This document shows positions 1-9,161 of a DNA stretch of 64,000 nucleotides, piece by piece. The stretch is from Pseudomonas sp. PICF141 (GTDB lineage Bacteria > Pseudomonadota > Gammaproteobacteria > Pseudomonadales > Pseudomonadaceae), in assembly GCF_002286815.1 (NCBI RefSeq), contig NZ_MUNM01000037.1, positions 219,240 to 283,239 on the forward strand, given 5' to 3'. The position numbers and the translations under genes were made by a program. Each line of letters opens with the position of its first letter. The first letter of the stretch is position 1. Below the pieces are notes generated by a model. The model was not told where the DNA came from. It searched no databases and worked only from the letters and a program-made list of their open reading frames with translations.

Positions 1-275
1 AGTAGCGGCCTGGGCGTCGCCATCGGGCTGTTTCTGATGGCCAGCTCGACCTCATTGCCGATGTTTCTTTTGTGCAGCCCTCAGGCCTCGACGGCGTTAC
101 TCCAGCCTTGCACAAAATCCAGGAAGCCATCCTGCGACCGATTCAGCTCAGCGGACATACACTCCACGTCACCGGCAGCATGGGGTTGGCCACCTATCCC
201 GCCGACGGCAGCGATACCGACACGTTGCTCAGCAACGCGGACGCCGCCATGTACCGGGAGATTTTCAGTCAGGTC
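1..275 (+). pseudogene. GGDEF (diguanylate cyclase) fragment
   Basis: In frame with position 72 the sequence reads as the second half of a GGDEF domain: a helix like ALHKIQEAILRPI, then the strand VTGSMGLATYPADG and the typical ending LLSNADAAMY. After that the AK..GRN continuation is missing and the frame runs into unrelated residues before a stop. Upstream the frame is closed by a TAG at the window edge and the GGDEF signature itself is not visible. This is best read as a decayed remnant of a c-di-GMP synthesis gene; no product is expected. More of the gene may lie left of the window. Confidence 0.7.
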
Positions 276-311
276 AATAATCGGCGTAGAGGCAGTTGCC
301 CCTGCGGTGAC

Positions 312-1700
312 TCAATAGTACCGTCGCGGGTCGGAATCGATCAGGCTGGCCAGTTTGGTCAAGGCGAAGCGCAGTTCGTCCTGGCTCGTGGGTGACATCA
401 ATACCAGCCGCACACAACGGGTAATCCCGGAGCGTTCAGCCTGGAACTGGGTGCCACTGAGTACAAGCACACCATTGGCTCGGGCGAGCATGGTGAACTC
501 GTCACTGGTCCATGGCTCGGGCAGCGTCAACCAGACGTGGTACGAATAGGGTTGGGTCTTGAGCTCGAAATTGGCAAAGATTTCCTGGGCAATCGCTTGC
601 CGCCCGGCGGCTTCGTTGCGCTGGATACGGATCAGTTTTTTGTCCAGGCCTTCGGTGATCACGTTGCTGGCCAGTTGCGCTGTCAACGGCGACGGCATCC
701 AGACGCTGCTGCGCACCATCGAGGTCAGGCGTGACAGCAGTTTCGGCGGGCTATAGATGTAACCGACACGCAGCGCCGGCATGACCGACTTCGACAGGCT
801 GGTCAGGTACACCGAACGGTCTGGTGCAAACGCCGACAGCGGCTTGATCGATGGATCGGTGGCGAGGAAGCCATAAATGTCATCGTCGAGGATGATGAAG
901 TCGAACTCTTCGGCCAATGCCGCGATTTGGGCCCGGCGCTTTTGCGACATGATCGCCGCCGTCGGGTTCTGGCAGGTTGCCACGCACACCAGCATCGCCG
1001 GTTTCTCTCGCTCGCACAGTTCGCGCAACGCTTCGGGAATGATCCCTTCGTCGTCCATCGGTACGCCACGCAGGCGGCGCTCAAGGCCATGGGCCAGGGA
1101 AATAATGCCGGGGTAGCAAAGTGCTTCGCAGAGCACGAGGTCACCGGCGTTGGTCAGAGCGCTCATCGCGACCATCAAGCCATGCTGGGCCCCGGCGGTG
1201 ATCACCACTTGCTGCCATTGCGCATCAGGCAACGAATGGCGCAACCACTGCGCGCCCGCCTCGCGATGCGCCGGGTGACCGCCGTCCGGTGCGTAATCCA
1301 GGGCTCGGGCAAAATCGGTGCTCTTGGCCATCCCCACCAGGGCGCCGCGCAACCAGTACTCCAGGGTTTCGCTGTAAGGCTTGATGATCGAAAGATCGAG
1401 TAACTCGGATTGCCCCAGATTCAGCGGCGCGGCGCTGTTGCTCGCCGGCAGTTCCAGCTGCTTCTGGTTGAGCACATAAGTACCACGCCCCACTTCCCCC
1501 TGCACCAGACGACGCCGATGGGCTTCGCTATAAGCCCGGCTGATGGTACCCGGCGTGACATTCAGAGTAGTGGCCAGCTCCCGCAGGGTCGGTAGGCGAT
1601 CGCCTTCATTCAACACGCCGTTGCTGATATCGCGCGCCAACGCATCGGCAATCGACAAGTACATCGGCTGGCTGAACTCGCTTAGCTGGGGAACCCACAT
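312..1700 (-). CDS. MocR-family (GntR-HTH / aminotransferase-like) regulator
   Basis: A 462-residue protein with an N-terminal winged-helix GntR domain (about residues 10-80, with LPTLRELATTLNVTPGTISRAY) joined to a fold-type I aminotransferase-like domain (about 110-450). The PLP-lysine region SLSKSVMPALRVGY is present. MocR regulators sense PLP or amino-acid-derived ligands and act on nearby, often divergent, genes. This one is divergent from the BenE/oxidase/glyA group, and the space between holds repeated AATCGA/TCGATT words. I infer that it controls that cluster, probably in response to an amino acid. The exact ligand cannot be read from sequence. Confidence 0.88.
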   Translation of the reverse strand: MWVPQLSEFSQPMYLSIADALARDISNGVLNEGDRLPTLRELATTLNVTPGTISRAYSEAHRRRLVQGEVGRGTYVLNQKQLELPASNSAAPLNLGQSELLDLSIIKPYSETLEYWLRGALVGMAKSTDFARALDYAPDGGHPAHREAGAQWLRHSLPDAQWQQVVITAGAQHGLMVAMSALTNAGDLVLCEALCYPGIISLAHGLERRLRGVPMDDEGIIPEALRELCEREKPAMLVCVATCQNPTAAIMSQKRRAQIAALAEEFDFIILDDDIYGFLATDPSIKPLSAFAPDRSVYLTSLSKSVMPALRVGYIYSPPKLLSRLTSMVRSSVWMPSPLTAQLASNVITEGLDKKLIRIQRNEAAGRQAIAQEIFANFELKTQPYSYHVWLTLPEPWTSDEFTMLARANGVLVLSGTQFQAERSGITRCVRLVLMSPTSQDELRFALTKLASLIDSDPRRYY

Positions 1701-2048
1701 GGATGATTACTGCCCATCGTAGAAATGATGAATATCCGAGCATATCACATGGAGGTTAGGCAACTAATAAATCGACCCAATCGATAAATTGATTCGATTG
1801 ATTTGGTGATTGAGTCGATTTTCATTATTCGAAAAAGATATTTTTCACGAAATTAATTTTCTTATAAATCAATTAAATAAACGGACAATCATCGAAAAAC
1901 AGGCACTGATAGCAAAAAAACATCTCGTAACAACCCTGCCGTCTATTGAATCAACTCAATTCATTCAAATACACTCATATCGAATCGAGTCAATCGACTC
2001 AATCCACCCCGGTCACTGCGCGACTCTGCCGCGCCAAGTCGAGACATC
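1701..2048. promoter_or_regulatory. Divergent regulatory region with AATCGA/TCGATT repeats
   Basis: This AT-rich 348-bp gap separates the MocR gene from the BenE gene. AATCGA occurs at 1770-1775 and 1779-1784. TTGATTCGATTGATT lies near 1789. TGAGTCGATT at 1811-1820 has its exact inverse, AATCGACTCA, at 1992-2001, about 50 bp before the BenE start. MocR proteins commonly bind paired direct or inverted repeats in such gaps, so these are the best operator candidates. No gene is convincing here. Confidence 0.55.
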
Positions 2049-3254
2049 ATGGACACACTCAGAAAGGATCTATCCCTGTCAGCCGTCATTGCGGGCTTTA
2101 TTGCCGTAATCATTTCCTACGCCGGCCCCTTGATCATCGTGTTTCAGGCAGCCAAGGAAGCGCACCTGCCCAACGACGTGGTGTCTTCGTGGATCTGGGC
2201 CATTTCCATTGGCAGCGGTATTACCGGCCTGTTCCTGAGCTGGCGCCTGCGAGTTCCGGTGATCACCGCGTGGTCGACGCCGGGCGCGGCGTTGCTGGTG
2301 TCAATGCTGCCCACTGTTACTCTGCCTCAAGCCATCGGCGCCTATCTGGTGGCATCGGTGATCATTGCCGTAGTCGGTTTGTCCGGGGCGTTCGACAAAC
2401 TGATGAGTCGCCTGCCCAAAGCCATCGCCGCCGCCATGCTCGCTGGCATTTTGTTCCGCTTCGGTGCCGAGCTGTTCACTTCGATCAAGCTACAACCGGA
2501 ACTGGTGCTGGCGATGATCGCGGCCTACCTGATCTTCAAACGCTTTTCGCCGCGCTACGCGATTCTGTCGGTACTGATTGTCGGCTGTGCTGTGGCCGCC
2601 TCGTTCGGTGAACTGAACAGCAACTCGATCACCATCGCCGTGGCCCATCCGGTCTTCATTACCCCCGAATGGAGCTGGCACGCGATCATCAATATTGGCC
2701 TGCCACTGGCATTGGTGACCCTGACCGGCCAGTACGTGCCGGGCATGGCGGTATTGCGCACCTCGGGTTACAACACCCCGGCGCGCTCGATCATTTCGGT
2801 CACCGCGATCGGCTCGATCCTGATGGCGCCGTTCGGCTCCCATGGCTTTAACCTGGCAGCTATTACAGCGGCGATCTGCACCGGCCGCGAAGCTCACGAA
2901 GACCGCGACAAACGCTACATCGCCGGGATCGCCTGCGGGGTGTTCTACATTCTGATGGGCACTTTCGGCGCGACCCTGGCCTCGGTATTTTCCGCCCTGC
3001 CCAAAGAGTTGATTGCCTCCCTTGCCGGCCTGGCCTTGTTCGGTGCAATCAGCGCCGGGCTGACCGGTGCCATGGCGGACGAGAAACAACGGGAAGCGGC
3101 ATTGATTACCTTCCTGGTGACGGCCTCGGGCATGAGCTTCCTCGGTTTGGCCGCTGCGTTCTGGGGTTTGATCTTCGGCCTTGCGGCGCACTTCGTACTG
3201 ACCTACACCCGGGAAAGCAAAGCCGCTGCCCTGGCTGAGGGCAGCCGATCATGA
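2049..3254 (+). CDS. BenE-family membrane transporter
   Basis: A 401-residue, very hydrophobic protein with about 12 predicted membrane segments. It matches the BenE (benzoate:H+ symporter) family along its whole length, from the N-terminal DLSLSAVIAGFIAVIISYAGP to the C-terminal GLIFGLAAHFVLTY. The family name comes from benzoate uptake, but this copy is not near benzoate genes: it overlaps an oxidase remnant by an ATGA and is followed by glyA. That context suggests uptake of an amino-acid-related or other small acid rather than benzoate. The MocR regulator lies divergently upstream. Confidence 0.85.
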   Translation: MDTLRKDLSLSAVIAGFIAVIISYAGPLIIVFQAAKEAHLPNDVVSSWIWAISIGSGITGLFLSWRLRVPVITAWSTPGAALLVSMLPTVTLPQAIGAYLVASVIIAVVGLSGAFDKLMSRLPKAIAAAMLAGILFRFGAELFTSIKLQPELVLAMIAAYLIFKRFSPRYAILSVLIVGCAVAASFGELNSNSITIAVAHPVFITPEWSWHAIINIGLPLALVTLTGQYVPGMAVLRTSGYNTPARSIISVTAIGSILMAPFGSHGFNLAAITAAICTGREAHEDRDKRYIAGIACGVFYILMGTFGATLASVFSALPKELIASLAGLALFGAISAGLTGAMADEKQREAALITFLVTASGMSFLGLAAAFWGLIFGLAAHFVLTYTRESKAAALAEGSRS

Positions 3255-4237
3255 CTGCTCGTTACGACTTCATTGTGGTGGGTGGCGGCATCGCCGGTGT
3301 GTCCGCAGCGTATGAACTGGCGGCCCACGGCAGCGTCTGCCTGCTCGAACAGGAACGGCAACTGGCCTACCACACCACCGGCCGTTCGGCGGCTATCTCG
3401 ATGGAAAGCTACGGCAATCAGCAGATCCGCTCGCTGACCTGTGCCTCTCGGCAGTTTTTCGAGAACCCGCCCGAGGGCCTGGCGGAGCATCCGCTGTGGG
3501 CGCCACGGGGCGCGTTGATCGTGGCCCAGGCCGCGCGGGTGGACAAACTGACGAAGCGCTTTACCGCGGTGCTCGGGCAAGTGCCAACGGCTATGTTTCT
3601 CGACGATAAACAGGTGTTGGAACTGGTGCCGTACCTGGCCGAAACTGCCTGGAGCGCCGGGATCTACGAGCCCAGCGCCTTCGATCTTGACGTGCATGGC
3701 ATTCATGGCGCCTACCTCGGTGGCCTGCGTGCCCGTGGCGGTGTGGTCAAACGAGAGACCGAGGTGCTGCGCGGTGAACACCGCTCCGGGCACTGGACCT
3801 TGCATACCCGGAACGATCAGCGACTGGAGGCCGCCATCGTGGTCAACGCCGCTGGTGCCTGGGCCGACGAATTCGCTGAACGCTGCGGTGTGCCCAAGGT
3901 CGGCGTGCGACCGTTACGGCGCACGATTCTGGCGGTCGATCCGACGTGCACCACACGCGGTGGCGAGTTCATCTGCGTCAGTGACTCGAGCATCGTCGCC
4001 GCCGCATCTCGATTGGCTGCCAGCACCGGCGTGTTTCCCGAAGCCGGTGCCGCCAGTGCCTACGCAGGCCTGCTCAAGTACGCCGAAGAACACCCCGATA
4101 CCGCGCAGACCGCCGTGATCCTGATCACCGGCAGCGGTCTGAAAGACACCTCCATTTTTCTATCCGACTCAACCAGAGGCCAGTCGCGGGTGCCGTCGCA
4201 TCACGTGACTGCACCGCTGGCCGAAGCGCTTACCTAA
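3251..4237 (+). pseudogene. Chimera: N-terminal FAD amine oxidase fused to C-terminal threonine-synthase-like tail
   Basis: The open frame codes for 328 residues, but the two ends belong to different families. Residues 1-230 are the N-terminal part of a DAO-type FAD oxidoreductase (dinucleotide-binding VVGGGIAGVSAAYEL at 9-23, then VNAAGAWADEFA and RPLRRTILAVDP). From about residue 236 (GGEFICVSD, then [15 protein letters not shown] and LITGSGLKD) it resembles the C-terminus of threonine synthase-like PLP enzymes. The oxidase lacks its C-terminal FAD/substrate half and the PLP part lacks its lysine domain. An in-frame deletion between two neighbouring genes is the simplest origin, so neither activity is expected. 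It overlaps the BenE stop (ATGA) and is 11 bp before glyA. Confidence 0.75.
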
Positions 4238-4248
4238 GGAATCACACC

Positions 4249-5487
4249 ATGAGCCTGCAAAATTTCGACCCCGCCATTGCCCGCCTGATCGACCGCGAAC
4301 GCAATCGCCAGGAAACACATCTGGAGCTGATCGCTTCAGAAAACTATGTCAGCGAAGAAGTACTCCAGGCCCAGGGGTCGGTGCTCACCAACAAGTACGC
4401 CGAAGGCTATCCGGGCAAGCGCTATTACGGCGGTTGCAAGGTGGTCGACGAGATCGAAAACCTGGCTGTCGAACGCGCACGCAAACTGTTCGACTGCGAA
4501 TACGTTAACGTCCAGCCGCACTCCGGATCTCAGGCCAACCAGGCGGTTTTTCTGGCGGTGCTCGAACCCGGCGACACGATTCTGGGGATGTCCCTGGCCC
4601 ACGGTGGGCACCTGACTCACGGCTCCTCGGTGAATTTTTCCGGCAAGTTTTACCGGGCGTTTTCCTACGGGCTGGAGAAAGAAACCGAAACCCTCGACTA
4701 CGCCGAAATGGAAGCGCTGGCCCGGGAACACCGGCCGAAAATGATCATCGCCGGGGCCTCGGCGTATTCCCGGACCATCGACTTCCAGCGATTTCGCAAC
4801 ATCTGCGATGAGATAGGCGCTTACCTGATGGTCGACATGGCGCACTATGCCGGGCTCATCGCGGCGGGCGCGTACCCGTCGCCGGTCGGCATTGCTGACT
4901 TCATCACCTCCACCACCCACAAAACCTTGCGGGGCCCACGCGGCGGTTTGATCCTGGCCAAGGCGAAATACGCTGCACTACTCGATAAGACGATTTTCCC
5001 GGTGTACCAGGGCGGGCCGCTGATGCACGTCATCGCCGCGAAGGCCGTGGCGTTCAACGAAGCCTTGAGTGACGGGTTCAAGCATTACCAGCAACGGGTG
5101 ATCAGCAACGCCAGGATCATGGCCGACATTCTCACCCGCCGGGGTTTGCGGGTGGTGTCCGGTGGCACCGATTGCCATATGTTCCTGCTTGATCTGCGTT
5201 CGATGAACATCACCGGCAAAGATGCCGAAGCGCTGCTGGAAAGTGCTCATATCACGCTGAACAAAAATGCGATCCCTGACGATCCGCAAAAACCGGCGAT
5301 CACCAGTGGCATTCGCATCGGCACGTCGGCGTTGACCACCCGCGGTTTCGGTGAAGCGGAATGCGCGGAAGTGGCGAACCTGATCGCCGACCTGCTGGAA
5401 CAACCGAATAACGCGGCGCTGCTGGATAACATCCGGTGCCGGGTGATGCATTTGTGTGAATGTTTTCCGGTGTATCTGCTGGTTTGA
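4249..5487 (+). CDS. glyA: Serine hydroxymethyltransferase
   Basis: This cytosolic PLP enzyme interconverts serine plus tetrahydrofolate with glycine plus methylene-THF. The 412-residue length fits the bacterial family (about 417). Visible marks are the N-terminal [11 protein letters not shown], the [15 protein letters not shown] block, [13 protein letters not shown], and [13 protein letters not shown] with the PLP lysine at residue 225. AAGGA precedes the ATG. It is the last gene of a four-gene set with the MocR regulator, BenE transporter and oxidase chimera. Pseudomonads usually carry more than one glyA; this copy looks specialised for catabolism. The last residues ([16 protein letters not shown]) are unusual for the family. 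Confidence 0.95.
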   Translation: MSLQNFDPAIARLIDRERNRQETHLELIASENYVSEEVLQAQGSVLTNKYAEGYPGKRYYGGCKVVDEIENLAVERARKLFDCEYVNVQPHSGSQANQAVFLAVLEPGDTILGMSLAHGGHLTHGSSVNFSGKFYRAFSYGLEKETETLDYAEMEALAREHRPKMIIAGASAYSRTIDFQRFRNICDEIGAYLMVDMAHYAGLIAAGAYPSPVGIADFITSTTHKTLRGPRGGLILAKAKYAALLDKTIFPVYQGGPLMHVIAAKAVAFNEALSDGFKHYQQRVISNARIMADILTRRGLRVVSGGTDCHMFLLDLRSMNITGKDAEALLESAHITLNKNAIPDDPQKPAITSGIRIGTSALTTRGFGEAECAEVANLIADLLEQPNNAALLDNIRCRVMHLCECFPVYLLV

Positions 5488-5726
5488 TTGCTGGAGGCAA
5501 TTAATCCGTCTGCTTTTGGCCCGGAGCGTGTAAAAAGCGCTCATGGGTGCCTTGATCGCCGCACTACGTCTGGGAGGCCTGAGGGTGTCGACAATGCGCG
5601 CGCAGCGTTGGAAATCAGATACTGCGGCATGCTCAGTGTTCTCCCTCGCGGGGATACCTCCAGGCTCAACCCCTCGACGTAGCGCTCCAGATCCCCTTCA
5701 CAGCGGTTCGACCGAATGCGATTGGC

Positions 5727-6854
5727 CTACCGCAACGAGCGATAGGCAATAGGGTCGATGTAAGCCGACTGCAGGTCCCGCTCCGGGATCTCCCAGATGA
5801 TTTGCTTTGGCGGCGTTTCTTTGTAGGCCGGGTTGTTGAGGTAGCTGTTTGCCGCCCCAGAGAACGCTCCGCCGTCTTTGGCAAAGTTACCCACGGGGGC
5901 GCCCAGTGCCTGCTGCAGAAACCCTGCGAAGTTGGAGTTGCGCGAGAATGAGGTGCCGATGAGCGCGGTGTTGGGCAGGTCGGCATCGCCAAAGAGGTCG
6001 GCCTCAGTATCAGGGCTGTCGGCTGATGCAACGGGAAGTTCGTGGGTGCTGGTATGGGCGACCATTTCGGGTGCGGGTTGCCAGTCGAGCGGCAGCCAGT
6101 CGATGCCTGCCAGATGGACCAGATCGCCAGGTCGCACCGCGAGCGGGGCATGACTTTCTTTGAACGACCTGCGTGGCGTTGCGCTGATGCCCAGGGTCTT
6201 CAGGCGCTGGGTGATGGCGTCGGCCGCCGCCTTTGCGCCGGATTCGCTCCAGTGCGTATCGGTACGTAACCAGGCACTGGCCCCCAGTGGCGTCAGCGCA
6301 CCGGTGAGGTCCAGATTCGATACGCCAGCCACCTCCAGTTTCGCGATCCAGGCCTGGATGCGCCCTTCGAGAACGGCGGGACGGTGCAGTGCGCAACGCT
6401 GCCCGGAAGCGATGCGGCTTTTGTCTGGGACGATGACCACCAGCAGGTTGATGTCGCGTTGGGAGAGCTGCTGCTTCAAATCAATCACCGCCTGGACTTT
6501 GGCGTCGGCATTGCGCTGCGCTTGATCATTGACCTTGAGCTCATCGGCCAAAAACAACCAGTCAGGACAACCCGAGCGAACCCTCGGCCCGGTGTCACCG
6601 AGGAGCAGCCAACTGGCACCGCGCTCCAGCTCGGCGAAGGTCGTGGGGAGTTGAGCGTTCGACAGTTCCTTGGCGATTCGATGCGTGATATCGCCGTCAA
6701 GCATCTGCGGGGGCAGCATGTTATCGGGTAGCGAGATCTGCCCTGAAACGATCAGACGGCCAGAGGACAGCAGCCCCACGAACAGGAATACCAGCAGCGC
6801 CACGCCTGTCAACCGACTGCTGCGTATTGCCAGATCATCTGATTGAGTGGGCAT
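5727..6854 (-). CDS. wssI: Cellulose acetylation protein WssI (AlgJ/AlgX-like)
   Basis: This is a 375-residue protein with an N-terminal membrane anchor (LTGVALLVFLFVGLL) and an AlgX/AlgJ SGNH-hydrolase-like domain. TDTHWSESGAKAAADAI is the DxH-type catalytic block, and ALIGTSFSRNSNFAGFLQQALG carries the GTSFS serine motif. In alginate and cellulose acetylation this protein acts in the periplasm, helping to move acetyl groups to the polymer. ATG 6854 is chosen because GGAG lies 7 nt upstream; the longer frame starts with GTG inside that site. It closes the wss operon but is separated from wssH by a 133-bp inverted repeat. No wssJ follows in this window. Confidence 0.85.
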   Translation of the reverse strand: MPTQSDDLAIRSSRLTGVALLVFLFVGLLSSGRLIVSGQISLPDNMLPPQMLDGDITHRIAKELSNAQLPTTFAELERGASWLLLGDTGPRVRSGCPDWLFLADELKVNDQAQRNADAKVQAVIDLKQQLSQRDINLLVVIVPDKSRIASGQRCALHRPAVLEGRIQAWIAKLEVAGVSNLDLTGALTPLGASAWLRTDTHWSESGAKAAADAITQRLKTLGISATPRRSFKESHAPLAVRPGDLVHLAGIDWLPLDWQPAPEMVAHTSTHELPVASADSPDTEADLFGDADLPNTALIGTSFSRNSNFAGFLQQALGAPVGNFAKDGGAFSGAANSYLNNPAYKETPPKQIIWEIPERDLQSAYIDPIAYRSLR

Positions 6855-6896
6855 AGGAATCTCCACAGTATTGAAACACGGTGTAGCGCTGTGCCC

Positions 6897-7029
6897 GTAG
6901 CAGCTGCCGAGCCCGCGAGGCTGCGTTCGACTGCGAAGCGGTCGTTAATTTCTTCCACGCAAACGGTGTGCGCAGGATTTGCGAGGATTTCGACCTCGAA
7001 CGCAGCCTCGCGGGCTCGGCAGCTGCTAC
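6897..7029. repeat. REP-type inverted repeat, 34-bp perfect arms
   Basis: Arms at 6897-6930 and 6996-7029 are perfect inverted copies of 34 bp, beginning GTAGCAGCTGCCGAGCCCGC, around a 65-bp loop. Size, palindromic form and the GTAGCAGCTGCCGAGC core fit the Pseudomonas REP doublet (REPIN) class. It sits inside the wss operon between wssH and wssI. As RNA it would form a very stable stem that could protect upstream message ends or reduce wssI expression. Confidence 0.85.
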
Positions 7030-7058
7030 GGGGGCTGGGGTGTGTGTTGGGGGCGTCA

Positions 7059-8468
7059 TCAGAATTGGAAGTACAGGAAGGGGACGGTTTCGCGGCTGGC
7101 GATCAGTGCGAACGACAGCATGAAACCGGCGATGGGCCAAAGGGCGGCGGTGAAGAGAAAAAAGCCGCCCAGTTGTTTCTCACAGTAAGGGCGCAGCAGC
7201 GGTGCGACGATTCCCATCACACCCAGCAAGCCCGCAAGGCCGTGTACCGGGCGCAGGGTCACGGACAGTTCATCACCGAGGGCGATGCCCTGCAGGCCGA
7301 ACTGTCCGGCATACAGGTTCAGCGCGCTATGAAAGTCGGGGGCGCGGAACAGCGTCCAGGCCAGGCAGACAAACAGCAGTGTCAGCCCATGGGAAAGCAC
7401 CGGTGGTACCGGGGGCAGGGTAGAGCGGTTCCAGGCACGATTCACGCACAACGCAATGCCATGGGCGCTGCCCCACAGCAGATAATTCCAGCTATCGCCA
7501 CCGTGCCAGAGGCCGGCGATGGCCATGATCAGGAACAGGTTGCGATAGGTTTTCCAAATGCCATGGCGATTGCCGCCCAGCGAAATATACAGATAGTCCC
7601 GTAACCAACTGGACAGCGACAGGTGCCAACGACGCCAGAAGTCCTGGACGCTGTTTGCCAGATAGGGACGGTCGAAGTTCTCGGGAAAGTGAAAACCCAG
7701 CATCAGCCCCAGCCCGATCGCCATGGCACTGTAGCCGGCGAAGTCGAAGAACAGCTGCAGGGAATAGGCAAGGCAGCCAATCCAGGCGTCGGAGAAGCTG
7801 GGGTTTGGCAAACTGAACGCCACATCGACCACCGGCGACAGAGTGTCGGCCACCAGCACCTTCATGCTCATCCCGACCATGAACCGGCGCGCGCCCAGTG
7901 AAAAATTCTGCAGGTTGAAGTAACGCTGATTCAGCTCACGCCGAACCCAGTCATAGCGAATGATGGGGCCGGCGACCGAGTGGCCGAACATCGAGATATA
8001 GGTGGCGTAATCAATGAAGCTGCGTTCCACCGGCACGGTGCGGCGGTGTACATCCACCAGATAGGAAATCGCCTGCAATACGATAAACGATAGCCCGGCC
8101 GGCATGATGACCCGCTGCCAGTCCAGCGGCATGGCGCCATGCCAGTTGACGACATCGATCAACGTGCCGGCGACGATGTTGGCGTACTTGTACCAGCACA
8201 GCACTGCCGTGTTGAGCACGATCAGCATCACCAGTAGCCGCACGCGGCCCTTGCCTTTTTCCCGCAAGGCGTCAATCAGCAAGCCGCCGGCCCATGCTGT
8301 GATCGTCAGCACCACATGCACGGCGAGGAACCGGGGGCTCAACCAGCCATAAAACAGCCAGCTGCCGATCAGTAACGTGGCGTTGCGCCAGGCGGCCGGG
8401 CCCACTGCATACGTGCACAAGAACAGCGGCAGGAACAACGTCAGAAACTCGAGAGAGGCAAAAACCAT
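7059..8468 (-). CDS. wssH: Cellulose acetylation membrane protein WssH (AlgI-like MBOAT acyltransferase)
   Basis: A 469-residue polytopic protein of the MBOAT family, similar to alginate O-acetyltransferase AlgI. Family blocks seen are FDFAGYSAMAIGLGLMLGFHFPENFDRPY, then DFWRRWHLSLSSWLRDYLYI and LWHGGDSWNYLLWGSAHG with the conserved histidine. Its role is to carry acetyl groups across the inner membrane for cellulose acetylation. The start at 8468 places the first membrane helix (LEFLTLFLPLFLCTYAVG) at the N-terminus. It follows wssG by 18 bp. Confidence 0.92.
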   Translation of the reverse strand: MVFASLEFLTLFLPLFLCTYAVGPAAWRNATLLIGSWLFYGWLSPRFLAVHVVLTITAWAGGLLIDALREKGKGRVRLLVMLIVLNTAVLCWYKYANIVAGTLIDVVNWHGAMPLDWQRVIMPAGLSFIVLQAISYLVDVHRRTVPVERSFIDYATYISMFGHSVAGPIIRYDWVRRELNQRYFNLQNFSLGARRFMVGMSMKVLVADTLSPVVDVAFSLPNPSFSDAWIGCLAYSLQLFFDFAGYSAMAIGLGLMLGFHFPENFDRPYLANSVQDFWRRWHLSLSSWLRDYLYISLGGNRHGIWKTYRNLFLIMAIAGLWHGGDSWNYLLWGSAHGIALCVNRAWNRSTLPPVPPVLSHGLTLLFVCLAWTLFRAPDFHSALNLYAGQFGLQGIALGDELSVTLRPVHGLAGLLGVMGIVAPLLRPYCEKQLGGFFLFTAALWPIAGFMLSFALIASRETVPFLYFQF

Positions 8469-8486
8469 GTTGGTGGCGCGATCCGA

Positions 8487-9161
8487 TCAGTGGGCCAGGA
8501 CGTCAGTCGCGAGCAACAGGTGCGGACCCTTTGCGCCAGGTAGCAGCACAACGCTGTAGCGCTCGCCGGCCTTGAGCTGGCCCAAGTCAAGCGGGGCGCC
8601 GACGTTGGTTTGAGCGCAGACCAATTGAACCGACAGGCTCACCGGATTGATCGCTCGACGTTGCACGCTGCCGTCAGCCACCTCCTTGAACAGGTCGGCG
8701 TTCTTGCCCGCCGCGCGCAAACCGGCGTGGGCGCACGCTGGGTCGGCGCTGATAAACGCCAGCGAGGCTCTCAGGCTATTGAAGTCGTCGGGTTGCTCGC
8801 GGATGACAACCTGGCGGATACCTTGAGCGTTGTCTGGCAAAGCGATCACGCTGGCGAATTCGCCTGCTGCCACCTGAATGTCCAGCGGCTGGCTTTTGCC
8901 GTTGCGTTCCAGGGTGCCCTTGATCGGCTGGTTGGCGGGGACGGGCAGGTAGTCGGACACGGCATTCGAACCCTCGAGTCTTAGGCTGGCCTGTGAGCCT
9001 TCGGCCAGCAGCTGCAACGGTTGGTCAGCCGCGTTGATAAAGCGCAGGAAGGCCGAGTCCTGATCCGGGCCTGTCGGGTACAGGGCAATGTCGGCGGCCT
9101 GGGCGTGCAGGCTCAGCATCAAGGGCGCGAACAGCGCCCAGCCACATGCGGATCGGCTCAT
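8487..9161 (-). CDS. wssG: Cellulose acetylation protein WssG (AlgF-like)
   Basis: This 224-residue exported protein has a clear signal peptide (cleavage likely after SLHAQA, before ADIALYPTG). The mature part resembles AlgF, the periplasmic accessory protein of alginate acetylation. The AlgF-like opening (ALYPTGPDQDSAFLRFIN) and the C-terminal GERYSVVLLPGAKGP are visible. No catalytic motif is apparent, as expected for AlgF. Its start overlaps the stop of wssF by an ATGA, indicating translational coupling. Confidence 0.85.
   Translation of the reverse strand: MSRSACGWALFAPLMLSLHAQAADIALYPTGPDQDSAFLRFINAADQPLQLLAEGSQASLRLEGSNAVSDYLPVPANQPIKGTLERNGKSQPLDIQVAAGEFASVIALPDNAQGIRQVVIREQPDDFNSLRASLAFISADPACAHAGLRAAGKNADLFKEVADGSVQRRAINPVSLSVQLVCAQTNVGAPLDLGQLKAGERYSVVLLPGAKGPHLLLATDVLAH

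Noticed and set aside
5488..5726. Possible wssJ remnant between glyA and wssI
   Set aside because: Reading the minus strand gives short peptides with no likeness to a MinD-type ATPase. I see nothing supportable here.
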